Shown: piece after piece, positions 36,413 through 45,427 of the stretch | Layout: each line of letters opens with the position of its first letter | Position numbering within the stretch: position 1 is the stretch's first letter | Source of the DNA: Symbiopectobacterium purcellii | Lineage (GTDB): Bacteria > Pseudomonadota > Gammaproteobacteria > Enterobacterales > Enterobacteriaceae | DNA: 64,000 nucleotides | Assembly (NCBI RefSeq): GCF_019797845.1 | Contig: NZ_CP081864.1 | Span: forward strand, 4,464,001 to 4,528,000 | Direction: 5' to 3' | The notes under the pieces: model-generated | Database searches by the model: none | What the model saw: only the letters and a program-made list of their open reading frames with translations | Told to the model about the DNA's origin: nothing | Made by a program: the position numbers and the translations under genes

Positions 36413-38053
36413 GTGAGTCCACAGCATAAACGCGCGCAACAACGGGGCCGCTGGCTGATTCTCTGCGCCGGGGTATTTCCATTGCTATTGGTATTACTTT
36501 TTACCTTTGTCGAATCACGACAAATCGTGCAGCGCGATCTGCAATCCACGGCGAACCTGGCGCTCGATCAGGCGGAAAGCATTACCACCCGCGCCTGGTC
36601 ACTGCTAGAAACCCTGCAACCGCTGCAAGGAAAACTCTGTGAGGATATCAGAGACGATCTCCAACGGCTCAGCGCGCAGTTCGCTTATTTTCGCGCTATA
36701 GGTCTGACCTATGACAAGAGCATTTACTGCTCCTCGCTGTTTTCCCATAACGCGCTGGACATCAGCGACGTGATCATGATGCCGCTTCCGGCAAAACTGC
36801 CTCCCGCCTGGAGCCTCTCCGTCGATCAGATCAAAGACGCCGACATTAGCCCAACGCTCATTTTTATTCGCACGCCGGACGATGGCTGGGGCGCTTTTGG
36901 CTTGGTGGATGCGCAATATTTGGTGACGTTAATGAATGCTGTCAACAAGCTGCGCGGCTTTCAACTGAATATCAGGGTGGGGGATGGTGATTTAATTCAT
37001 CCCAGTGCCACCACCGTGCCGCATCAACCTGAATGGCTTTCTGGTGTGGAATATCACATCACATCGGAACGTTTCCCCATTGTGGTCTCCATTACCGCCC
37101 CCGCGACAGAAATGGGCAAAGCCTGGCAGTTTGCCTTTCTTACGCTGTTGCCGCTCACACTGGTACTTTCTGCGCTGTTTATTCTGGCCGCGCTGTATTG
37201 GCAAAAACGCAAGCTCTCCTTTCAGGACGAATTACGCCGCGGCATCACCAACAATGAGTTTTCTGTCTACTATCAGCCGGTTTACGGCACCGCGGCGCAA
37301 CGCTGCACTGGCGCAGAAGCGTTATTGCGCTGGCGGCGCGCCGACGGGCAGTGGATTCGCCCGGATGTGTTTATTGCTGCCGCTGAAGCGGAAAATATGA
37401 TTATCCCGCTGACACGACATTTGTTGAAACTGGTGGAGGAAGACGTTGCCAGTTGGCACATTGAGCCAAATTTTCATCTGGGCTTGAACGTGTCGGCTGA
37501 ACATCTGCAAGACAGCGAATTTATCGCCGATATCCGCCAGTTTGCGGCGAATGTGGCGGCCCATCGCTTTTTGATAACGTTAGAACTGACCGAGCGCAGC
37601 CTCATTAGCGAAGGGCCAGAAGTGGCGCAGCGCTTGCAACAGCTACGTCAGGAGGGCATACATGTCGCGATTGATGATTTTGGCACCGGCCATTGTTCTC
37701 TGTCTTATCTGCAAAGCTTCCCGCTCGACTATTTGAAAATCGATCAGGGGTTTGTTCGCACCATTTCATCACAGGAAGAAGAGACGCCGATTTTAGATAC
37801 CATTATCAGTCTCGCTCACCGCCTTAATTTGAAGATCGTAGCAGAAGGGGTGGAAACCGCGCGTCAGCTTCACTACCTGACACAACACGACGTGGGCTAC
37901 ATTCAGGGATTTTTGTATGCCAAACCTATGGATAATGAAAATTTTACCGTGTGGCAGCATTACCACGCCAAACGTCAGTTAACGCCCGTCGACGAGCATG
38001 CCATGGCAGATTCTCTGGAGGGAAAGGAAACGCCGAAGTCTTCTTCGGCGTAA
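36413..38053 (+). CDS. CSS-motif EAL-domain c-di-GMP phosphodiesterase
   Basis: This 546-residue inner-membrane protein has TM1 at about 14-33 and a periplasmic CSS domain with Cys106-Ser107-Ser108 (SIYCSSLFS). TM2 lies at about 230-256 and a cytoplasmic EAL domain runs from about 265. All catalytic residues are present: EALLRW, LNVS, ELTERS, DDFGTG, LKID, EGVET and QGFLYAKP. It should hydrolyse c-di-GMP, with the periplasmic cysteine giving redox control as in the PdeC group. The GTG at 36413, 7 bases after AGGAG, is the start; the frame further upstream lies in the ERIC element. Confidence 0.92.
   Translation: MSPQHKRAQQRGRWLILCAGVFPLLLVLLFTFVESRQIVQRDLQSTANLALDQAESITTRAWSLLETLQPLQGKLCEDIRDDLQRLSAQFAYFRAIGLTYDKSIYCSSLFSHNALDISDVIMMPLPAKLPPAWSLSVDQIKDADISPTLIFIRTPDDGWGAFGLVDAQYLVTLMNAVNKLRGFQLNIRVGDGDLIHPSATTVPHQPEWLSGVEYHITSERFPIVVSITAPATEMGKAWQFAFLTLLPLTLVLSALFILAALYWQKRKLSFQDELRRGITNNEFSVYYQPVYGTAAQRCTGAEALLRWRRADGQWIRPDVFIAAAEAENMIIPLTRHLLKLVEEDVASWHIEPNFHLGLNVSAEHLQDSEFIADIRQFAANVAAHRFLITLELTERSLISEGPEVAQRLQQLRQEGIHVAIDDFGTGHCSLSYLQSFPLDYLKIDQGFVRTISSQEEETPILDTIISLAHRLNLKIVAEGVETARQLHYLTQHDVGYIQGFLYAKPMDNENFTVWQHYHAKRQLTPVDEHAMADSLEGKETPKSSSA
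38031..38050. terminator. Hairpin overlapping the end of the EAL gene
   Basis: CGCCGAAG (38031-38038), TCTT, CTTCGGCG (38043-38050) is a perfect 8-bp stem over the last codons before the TAA, between convergent genes. The loop is stable, and no T run follows. Confidence 0.55.
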
Positions 38054-38068
38054 TCATGCTATTCAGTA

Positions 38069-38611
38069 TCAGAAGCGATAGCCAAGGCCGATATTGAATC
38101 CGTTGATTTTTATATTTTTGACTGTCGAGCCTTCATAACCCAGATCGATACTCCAGTTTGCTGCTGGAGCGATCTGAATACCGGCTCCATAAGCAAAACC
38201 TGATTTTTTATCTTTATAAGGGAGATTATTGCCGCCAGCGTCAGCTCCAGAAATTTTTCCTTTACCCTGCGCGACGCCCGCTAATCCATAAAGGCTCACG
38301 AATTCATTGACGCGATAAGAGGGGCCCACTAACAGCGAATAATATTTCAGCTGAACCTTTGCCTTATTCGCACCAGCATTATATTTTTCCTCTCCCCCCA
38401 TATAGGTCAGCGAGCTGATAAAGCCCAATGAACCGTCGGGTTGATAGTGATATTTCGCTGTGACGCCGTGGAGATTATTAAAATCAGTCACCTTTCCATG
38501 AGAATAGCCCAGACTGATGGTATGCGTATCCGCTTGAGCGATAGCCCCCCCACTCATTGCAGCTAATACCATAGATAATGCCAATAGCTTTTTATTTATA
38601 TTCACTTTCAC
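38069..38611 (-). CDS. Ail/Lom/OmpX-family outer-membrane protein
   Basis: This 180-residue protein has a signal peptide (MKVNINKKLLALSMVLAAMSGGAIAQA) and an eight-stranded barrel. Typical strands are HTISLGYSHGKV, GFISSLTYMGGE, YYSLLVGPSYRVNEFVSLYGLAGVAQGKGK, FAYGAGIQIAPAANWSIDLGYEGS and the C-terminal INGFNIGLGYRF, ending in the Phe needed for BAM assembly. Ail/OmpX proteins give adhesion, serum resistance or envelope stress effects. Which applies here is unknown. It is convergent with the EAL gene. Confidence 0.92.
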   Translation of the reverse strand: MKVNINKKLLALSMVLAAMSGGAIAQADTHTISLGYSHGKVTDFNNLHGVTAKYHYQPDGSLGFISSLTYMGGEEKYNAGANKAKVQLKYYSLLVGPSYRVNEFVSLYGLAGVAQGKGKISGADAGGNNLPYKDKKSGFAYGAGIQIAPAANWSIDLGYEGSTVKNIKINGFNIGLGYRF

Positions 38612-38843
38612 ACGCTCCTTTTATGATATATAACATTCCAAAGACAGAGCGTAAAATGTCAGTTGACGCCTTGCATGTAAATCAGTGAAATACCTTGCCT
38701 CAGAGTTAACTCATTTATTATCAACACGTTATAAGATGTATTTTTATTATCTTTTTAGGTACATTGTTGTTTTTCAAATAAATGAATAACACAATAAGAT
38801 ATTGTAGAAAGTAAACAGAATCTATCTAAACAAAAGCGCAGAC
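38612..38843. other. AT-rich promoter region of the Ail/OmpX gene
   Basis: There are about 230 AT-rich bases with no gene between the Ail start and the proK terminator. Promoter elements for the leftward Ail gene must lie here, but no single -35/-10 pair stands out. Confidence 0.4.
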
Positions 38844-38875
38844 GAAAAAAAACGGCAGATGATGTCATCTACCGT
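38844..38875 (-). terminator. Intrinsic terminator of tRNA-Pro
   Basis: On the minus strand AACGGTAGATGA, loop CA, TCATCTGCCGTT (38851-38875, one internal mismatch) is followed by eight T residues. It is correctly placed downstream of the leftward tRNA. Confidence 0.88.
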
Positions 38876-38920
38876 TTTCTTATGGTTTCGTCTGAAAGGT
38901 TCAGACAAAACGGGATAATT

Positions 38921-38997
38921 TGGTCGGCAAGAGAGGATTTGAACCTCCGACCCACACGTCCCGAACGTGTTGCGCTACCAGGCTGCGCTACTCGCCG
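38921..38997 (-). tRNA. proK: tRNA-Pro, anticodon CGG
   Basis: This 77-nt cloverleaf is on the minus strand: acceptor CGGCGAG pairs with CTTGCCG, D-loop AGCCTGGTAGC, anticodon stem ACACG and loop TTCGGGA (anticodon CGG), T-loop GTTCGAATC, discriminator A and encoded CCA at 38921-38923. It reads CCG codons. It differs from E. coli proK mainly in stem bases and is next to eptB, as in E. coli. A textbook promoter lies just upstream. No integrase or duplicated tRNA 3' end is seen here. Confidence 0.97.
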
Positions 38998-39009
38998 AAT
39001 GCGGGGCGC

Positions 39010-39038
39010 ATCTTACTGCGCCCTCAAAAAAGCGTCAA
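39010..39038 (-). promoter_or_regulatory. Sigma-70 promoter of proK with GC-rich discriminator
   Basis: On the minus strand TTGACG (39033-39038), a 17-base spacer, TAAGAT (39010-39015), then GCGCCCC before the transcript start. The GC-rich discriminator is the mark of promoters under ppGpp stringent control. Confidence 0.85.
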
Positions 39039-39103
39039 TCCCTTTTTGATAAAAGAGCACGCTCGGCGCGTGGTTGGCGCGAAAATGCACAATCGCCTAT
39101 CCA

Positions 39104-40783
39104 TCAACGCGACGGTAATGCACACCAGTTATTGCTGGCGTTAATGCCGCCGTCGGTCGAACGATAACCCAGGCAGCCCAATATGGAATCAAACAACGCT
39201 TCATGACGATGGGGTGCCCCCACACGCTGCTGTGCTTTCAGTTGTTCAAACAGCTGTGTATTTTGCGGTTGTGCCAGGAACTTGTCTGACGCCCACACCA
39301 GCATTGGCGAGCGGAACTGTTCCGGCGGTGCAACATCGCGCGGTGTGCCGTGCAAATGGTAGTTTTCATCAATCGACTCACCGTGATCTGAGGCATAAAA
39401 CACCAGCGCTTTCTTGTCACGCACCTGATCCAACACCTTTTTAATAAAGGTGTCGGTATACAACACGCTGTTATCAAACGCGTTAATCAGTTGCTCACGT
39501 GAGCAGGAGGCGTCAACCCCCATACATTCAGGCTGATAACGCGCAAAACTGCGCGGATAGCGCATCGAATAGAGGTAATGGGAGCCTTTGGTGTGCAGCA
39601 CAATCAAATGTTTACCCTTAGGATAACGCGCTAATGACCCCTTCACCTCATCGACCAATAGCATGTCGTCAACCGATTTGCCTTCATTACGTTCTTCGGA
39701 AGCGATCATTTCGCGGAATGAGTAGTTATTGGCATTAATGCTGTTATAAAACCAGACCTCACTTTGCATCGCGAACAGTTCTGAGGTGAAACCCAGTGAA
39801 CGCAGCACATTGAAAATATTTTGTTCTTTCAAGGTACGTTGCGGGTTGTTTTCAGCCCCGCCTTCACGCACGAACATGCAGCGCATGGAAAGTTTGGTTG
39901 AGGTATCACAAGACTGACCCCGGAACGCCACCAGATTGCGCTCTTTTGACAGTTGCGGTGTGGTATCACGCTGATAACCGAGCAGTCCCATATGATCCCA
40001 GCGGGCCGTCTCCCCCAGGATAAAAACCACATAGGTATCCTCAATGCCAGCAGGGGCTACATAGGTAAAATTTTTGGCGGGATCGAACAACTCCGCCGCA
40101 TCCTGACTTTCATCATATTGCGTGTAAGCGAATAACCCCAACGCCGAGATCCAGTTGGATGGCAAATATGAGTGAGCAATAACACCGCCGTAGCTGGGCA
40201 AATCGATGTTGGTTCTTTTTTCCATGCGCTTTTGCTCGGTCCCCATATACTCCATGGTGCCCCATACCAGCGCGACAACAGCCAGCAGGATCGCTACAGG
40301 TTTAATGCGTTTCCCAGGCGTTTTTAATTGTTCGATAAGGGTATTGCGCAAATCGGCTTTCCAGATGATCGCCAAAGGCATTGCGCTGACGCACAGCGTC
40401 CAGACGATAAATTGCCAGCCGATCACCTCCTTTGACAAATCAATATCCGTTGTCATCACGGACGCAATTATCCCGTAGCCAATAACCACATTAAAAAACG
40501 TCATGTAGTAACTGGCGGCCACAGAAACCAACACTAACAATGAGGCGATAAGTCGGTAGAAATAACGACCACCCAGTGAGATCAATCGCATCAGAAAAAA
40601 GGTGAACATCACACTGAGCGATAATTCAATCAACGCAGGCAGGTATTTGGCAAGAGCAGTTCCAGAAGGGGAAGCGACATCATCAAAGCGGCGGTAATAG
40701 ACGGAGACGTTAAGAAACAATCCAATATACACGGCAAGAAACAATGACAAAGCAGACTGCGAAAAAGAGGTAATCACCGACAT
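39104..40783 (-). CDS. eptB: Kdo-lipid A phosphoethanolamine transferase
   Basis: This 559-residue inner-membrane enzyme has five N-terminal helices (to about 185) and a periplasmic alkaline-phosphatase-like domain. It transfers phosphoethanolamine from PE to the outer Kdo of LPS. Catalytic residues visible are Glu258 (LGETARWDHMG), nucleophile Thr296 in SCDTSTKLSMRC with flanking Cys292/Cys302, and the zinc site SDHGES near 460. It closely resembles E. coli EptB, including IGYGIIASVMTTDIDLSKEV and the C-terminal GGINASNNWC. The neighbouring proK gene is conserved synteny. Confidence 0.95.
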   Translation of the reverse strand: MSVITSFSQSALSLFLAVYIGLFLNVSVYYRRFDDVASPSGTALAKYLPALIELSLSVMFTFFLMRLISLGGRYFYRLIASLLVLVSVAASYYMTFFNVVIGYGIIASVMTTDIDLSKEVIGWQFIVWTLCVSAMPLAIIWKADLRNTLIEQLKTPGKRIKPVAILLAVVALVWGTMEYMGTEQKRMEKRTNIDLPSYGGVIAHSYLPSNWISALGLFAYTQYDESQDAAELFDPAKNFTYVAPAGIEDTYVVFILGETARWDHMGLLGYQRDTTPQLSKERNLVAFRGQSCDTSTKLSMRCMFVREGGAENNPQRTLKEQNIFNVLRSLGFTSELFAMQSEVWFYNSINANNYSFREMIASEERNEGKSVDDMLLVDEVKGSLARYPKGKHLIVLHTKGSHYLYSMRYPRSFARYQPECMGVDASCSREQLINAFDNSVLYTDTFIKKVLDQVRDKKALVFYASDHGESIDENYHLHGTPRDVAPPEQFRSPMLVWASDKFLAQPQNTQLFEQLKAQQRVGAPHRHEALFDSILGCLGYRSTDGGINASNNWCALPSR

Positions 40784-40998
40784 CTTACTGTGGCTCCAGC
40801 ATAAACCAAGGCTTCTTTAAAAAAATTAGGACACAGAAATAATTGATGAGTTCATGAATAATATACTTTTTTAACGCTTACTTTGATTTTCACAAACGGC
40901 AAGTTGTTAAACGTAAACAGCGCTAATGTTTTTATTAGAGGCATAGATTAGCGTATAACACGCTGCACCCGTGATAAGACGAGACTGGGGGTAGCCAT

Positions 40999-41322
40999 TT
41001 ACCGCCGCAATGAAATTTTATGAATACAGCGGATAGTTTTCGTTCCTTGCTTAATCCAGCGCGTTATTATTTTCACCACTTGCAAAGAGTGCTGGTGAGG
41101 TATTGGTTTTTTTGTCCTATCCGGCGCGGATTCAAGTCTCTTTTCCAGCCGATGCCACCAGGAATAACGATCCCAGCACACAGAAAAACGCTTTTCCTGA
41201 GCCACATACGTTACGGCCCGCACGTTGGAGTCGGAAATTGATGTTCGCACCAGCATCGTCAATGATTGCAACAGCACCAGGAAAAACAGCACGGTGCCGT
41301 ATTGGAGAACGGATTGTCTCAT
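40999..41322 (-). CDS. Hypothetical short membrane-anchored protein
   Basis: I do not recognise this frame. From ATG 41322 it gives 107 residues: one N-terminal hydrophobic helix (LQYGTVLFFLVLLQSLTMLV), then a strongly basic tail. AAAGGA lies about 9 bases upstream of the start. The longer frame from 41409 has no ribosome site. It sits alone between eptB and gmk. The basic tail with Trp and Arg clusters could also be non-coding sequence read by chance, so support is weak. Confidence 0.35.
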   Translation of the reverse strand: MRQSVLQYGTVLFFLVLLQSLTMLVRTSISDSNVRAVTYVAQEKRFSVCWDRYSWWHRLEKRLESAPDRTKKPIPHQHSLQVVKIITRWIKQGTKTIRCIHKISLRR

Positions 41323-41421
41323 AAGCGCATCCTTTACGTTTCTGCCATTATGCTGGCACACACCAAAACGCCTCAGAAACCAAAAAAACGCGCGAAAAAT
41401 GCATAACACATAAAAATTTAA

Positions 41422-42198
<777 letters not shown>

Positions 42199-42251
42199 CA
42201 TCACTTTCAGTATGATGCGCAGTCATTTTATTTCCTGTGGAGTAGCACATT

Positions 42252-42527
42252 ATGGCACGCGTAACTGTTCAAGACGCTGTTGAGAAAATTGGTAACCGTT
42301 TTGACCTGGTGTTGGTCGCTGCTCGCCGCGCCCGCCAGATGCAAGCCGGCGGAAAAGATCCGCTGGTCCCTGAAGAGAACGACAAATACACCGTGATCGC
42401 ACTGCGCGAGATCGAAGAAGGCCTGATCAACAACCAGATTCTGGATGTGCGTGAGCGTCAGGAACAGCAAGAGCAAGAAGCCGCAGAGATCCAGGCGGTC
42501 ACCGCGATTGCTGAAGGTCGTCGTTAA
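42252..42527 (+). CDS. rpoZ: RNA polymerase omega subunit
   Basis: This 91-residue protein equals E. coli omega in length and almost in sequence ([31 protein letters not shown]). It helps assemble beta-prime into RNA polymerase and forms part of one ppGpp site. It lies 53 bases after gmk and 18 bases before spoT, so the ppGpp-responsive subunit and the ppGpp enzyme are in one operon. Confidence 0.98.
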   Translation: MARVTVQDAVEKIGNRFDLVLVAARRARQMQAGGKDPLVPEENDKYTVIALREIEEGLINNQILDVRERQEQQEQEAAEIQAVTAIAEGRR

Positions 42528-42545
42528 TCTCGCTACGGGTCGCCC

Positions 42546-44648
42546 TTGTATATCTTCGAAAGCCTCAATCTGCTGATTCAGCGCTATCTGCCGGAAGACC
42601 AGATCAAGCGCCTTCAGCAGGCTTATATTGTTGCACGTGATGCTCACGAGGGGCAGACTCGCTCCAGCGGTGAACCTTACATCACCCACCCCGTCGCCGT
42701 AGCCGGTATTTTGGCGGAGATGCGTCTTGACTATGAGACGCTGATGGCCGCGCTGTTGCATGACACCATCGAAGATACCCCGACCACTTACCAGGATATT
42801 GAACAACAATTCGGCAAGAGTGTCGCCGAACTGGTAGATGGCGTCTCGAAGCTGGACAAGCTGAAATTCCGCGATAAGAAAGAAGCGAAGGCGGAGAACT
42901 TCCGCAAGATGATTATGGCGATGGTGCAAGACATCCGCGTCATTCTCATCAAACTGGCTGACCGCACGCATAACATGCGCACGCTGGGTTCACTGCGCCC
43001 TGATAAGCGTCGCCGCATCGCGCGTGAAACGCTGGAGATTTACAGCCCGCTGGCGCACCGTTTGGGTATTCATCATCTGAAAACCGAGTTGGAAGAGCTG
43101 GGTTTTGAGGCGCTGTATCCAAACCGTTATCGGGTCATTAAAGATGTGGTCAAAGCCGCGCGCGGCAACCGCAAGGAAATGATCCAAAAAATCCTTTCCG
43201 AAATTGAAGGGCGGTTGAACGAAGCCGGTATTCCCTGTCGCGTCAGCGGACGCGAAAAACACCTCTATTCCATCTACTGCAAAATGCACCTGAAAGAGCA
43301 GCGTTTCCATTCCATCATGGATATCTACGCGTTTCGGGTGATCGTTAAAGAGCTGGATACCTGCTATCGCGTACTCGGGCAGGTGCATAGCCTGTACAAA
43401 CCGCGTCCCGGCCGCGTCAAAGATTACATCGCTATTCCGAAGGCGAACGGCTACCAATCGCTGCATACCTCGTTGATTGGGCCGCACGGCGTGCCAGTCG
43501 AGGTACAGATCCGCACCGAAGACATGGACCAGATGGCCGAAATGGGTGTGGCAGCGCACTGGGCTTATAAAGAAGGTGAAAGCAGCACCACGGCACAAGT
43601 TCGCGCTCAGCGCTGGATGCAGAGCCTGCTGGAACTGCAACAAAGTGCGGGCAGTTCGTTCGAGTTTATCGAGAGCGTCAAATCCGATCTCTTCCCCGAC
43701 GAAATGTACGTGTTCACCCCGGAAGGGCGCATCATCGAGCTACCGGCTGGCGCGACGCCGGTCGATTTTGCCTACGCGGTGCATACGGATATCGGGCATG
43801 CCTGCGTCGGCGCACGCGTCGACAGACAGCCCTACCCGCTCTCCCAATCGCTCAACAGTGGGCAGACGGTAGAAATCATTACCGCACCCGGCGCGCGCCC
43901 CAATGCGGCATGGTTAAACTTTGTCGTCAGTTCGCGCGCTCGCGCCAAAATTCGCCAAATGCTGAAGAACCTCAAACGTGACGATTCGGTGAGTCTGGGT
44001 CGCCGTTTATTGAATCACGCGTTAGGCAGTGGCAGAAAACTCAGCGATATTCCACAAACCAGCATCCAGCTTGAGCTGGATCGCATGAAACTCACCTCGC
44101 TGGATGACCTGCTGGCTGAGATTGGCCTCGGTAACGCCATGAGCATCGTCGTGGCGAAAAACCTGTTGGATGAGCAACCGTTACAGCAAGAACACACCGG
44201 TTTGCGCAAGCTGCCGATCAAAGGTGCAGATGGCGTATTGATTACGTTTGCCAAATGCTGCCGCCCGATCCCCGGTGACCCGATTGTGGCGCACGTCAGT
44301 CCCGGTAAAGGTTTGGTGATTCACCATGAGTCTTGCCGAAATATTCGCGGCTACCAGAAAGAGCCAGAAAAATTCATGGCGGTCGAGTGGGATAAGGTTA
44401 CCGAACAAGAGTTTATCGCTGAGATTAAGGTCGACATGTTCAACCATCAGGGGGCATTGGCCAACCTGACCGCAGCGATTAATGCCGCCAACTCCAATAT
44501 TCAGAGCATCAATACGGAAGAAAGGGATGGTCGCGTGTATAGCGCCTTTATCCGTTTGACCACGCGCGATCGGGTACATCTGGCTAACGTCATGCGCAAA
44601 ATCCGCGTGATGCCGGATGTCATCAAAGTGACCCGTAATCGCAACTGA
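42546..44648 (+). CDS. spoT: Bifunctional (p)ppGpp synthetase/hydrolase SpoT
   Basis: This 700-residue enzyme has an N-terminal HD hydrolase with ALLHDTIEDTP at about 70-80, then the RelA/SpoT synthetase (KDYIAIPKANGYQSLHTSLIGPHG). TGS (about 385-445, YVFTPEGRIIELPAGATPVDFAYAVHT), a helical/zinc-finger region with CCRPIPGDP, and a C-terminal ACT domain follow. The TTG start is shared with E. coli spoT and keeps the canonical N terminus. It is the main ppGpp hydrolase in gamma-proteobacteria. Confidence 0.97.
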   Translation: MYIFESLNLLIQRYLPEDQIKRLQQAYIVARDAHEGQTRSSGEPYITHPVAVAGILAEMRLDYETLMAALLHDTIEDTPTTYQDIEQQFGKSVAELVDGVSKLDKLKFRDKKEAKAENFRKMIMAMVQDIRVILIKLADRTHNMRTLGSLRPDKRRRIARETLEIYSPLAHRLGIHHLKTELEELGFEALYPNRYRVIKDVVKAARGNRKEMIQKILSEIEGRLNEAGIPCRVSGREKHLYSIYCKMHLKEQRFHSIMDIYAFRVIVKELDTCYRVLGQVHSLYKPRPGRVKDYIAIPKANGYQSLHTSLIGPHGVPVEVQIRTEDMDQMAEMGVAAHWAYKEGESSTTAQVRAQRWMQSLLELQQSAGSSFEFIESVKSDLFPDEMYVFTPEGRIIELPAGATPVDFAYAVHTDIGHACVGARVDRQPYPLSQSLNSGQTVEIITAPGARPNAAWLNFVVSSRARAKIRQMLKNLKRDDSVSLGRRLLNHALGSGRKLSDIPQTSIQLELDRMKLTSLDDLLAEIGLGNAMSIVVAKNLLDEQPLQQEHTGLRKLPIKGADGVLITFAKCCRPIPGDPIVAHVSPGKGLVIHHESCRNIRGYQKEPEKFMAVEWDKVTEQEFIAEIKVDMFNHQGALANLTAAINAANSNIQSINTEERDGRVYSAFIRLTTRDRVHLANVMRKIRVMPDVIKVTRNRN

Positions 44649-44722
44649 TTGCCACCGTACCAGTGATAGCCCTGACGATCCCGGTCGCACACATGGCACC
44701 GGGATAACGCAAGAGACATCGT

Positions 44723-45415
44723 ATGACACCAGAACGCTACGCCCGCATCCAAGAGATGCTGACCAGCCGTCAACCCGATTTGACGGTGTGTATGGAGCAG
44801 GTGCACAAACCCCACAATATTTCCGCTGTGATTCGTACCGCTGATGCCGTTGGCGTACACGAAGTCCATGCCGTTTGGCCCACCAGCCGCATGCGTACAC
44901 TGGTGTCATCGGCGGCAGGCAGCAACAGTTGGGTACAGGTCAAAACACACCGCACTATCACCGATGCCGTCTCGCATTTAAAAACGCAAGGCATGCAGAT
45001 TCTGGCGACCAATCTGTCTGCCAAGGCGGTCGATTTTCGTGAGGTCGATTACATGCGACCAACCTGCATCCTGCTCGGTCAGGAAAAAACCGGCATCACT
45101 CAGGAAGCACTCGCGCTGGCCGATCAGGACATCATTATTCCGATGATCGGTATGGTGCAATCCCTCAACGTGTCGGTCGCTTCTGCGCTGATCCTGTACG
45201 AAGCCCAGCGCCAACGTCAAAACGCGGGTATGTACCAACGTGACACAGGCATGCTCGATGACGATGAGCAGCAACGCTTGCTGTTCGAAGGGGGTTATCC
45301 GATGCTGGCGCGCGTAGCGATGCGGAAAAAACTTCCCCGTCCGCACATCGACCATCAGGGCCAGATCATTGCCGACACGGCATGGTGGGCAGCGATGCAA
45401 TCCGCCGCCGAATAG
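44723..45415 (+). CDS. trmH: tRNA (guanosine-18-2'-O)-methyltransferase
   Basis: This 230-residue SPOUT enzyme methylates G18 in the D-loop of tRNAs with SAM. Signature motifs are NISAVIRTADAVGV near residue 33, LLGQEKTGIT near 113 and IGMVQSLNVSVASALILYE near 140, which form the trefoil knot. It overlaps no neighbour: 74 bases after spoT and 12 bases before recG. Confidence 0.97.
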   Translation: MTPERYARIQEMLTSRQPDLTVCMEQVHKPHNISAVIRTADAVGVHEVHAVWPTSRMRTLVSSAAGSNSWVQVKTHRTITDAVSHLKTQGMQILATNLSAKAVDFREVDYMRPTCILLGQEKTGITQEALALADQDIIIPMIGMVQSLNVSVASALILYEAQRQRQNAGMYQRDTGMLDDDEQQRLLFEGGYPMLARVAMRKKLPRPHIDHQGQIIADTAWWAAMQSAAE

Positions 45416-45427
45416 CGAGACATCCCC

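Noticed and set aside
38921..38997. tRNA-Pro as an integration site of a genomic island
   Set aside because: No integrase, no repeated tRNA 3' end nearby, and both flanks (Ail-type gene, eptB) look native.
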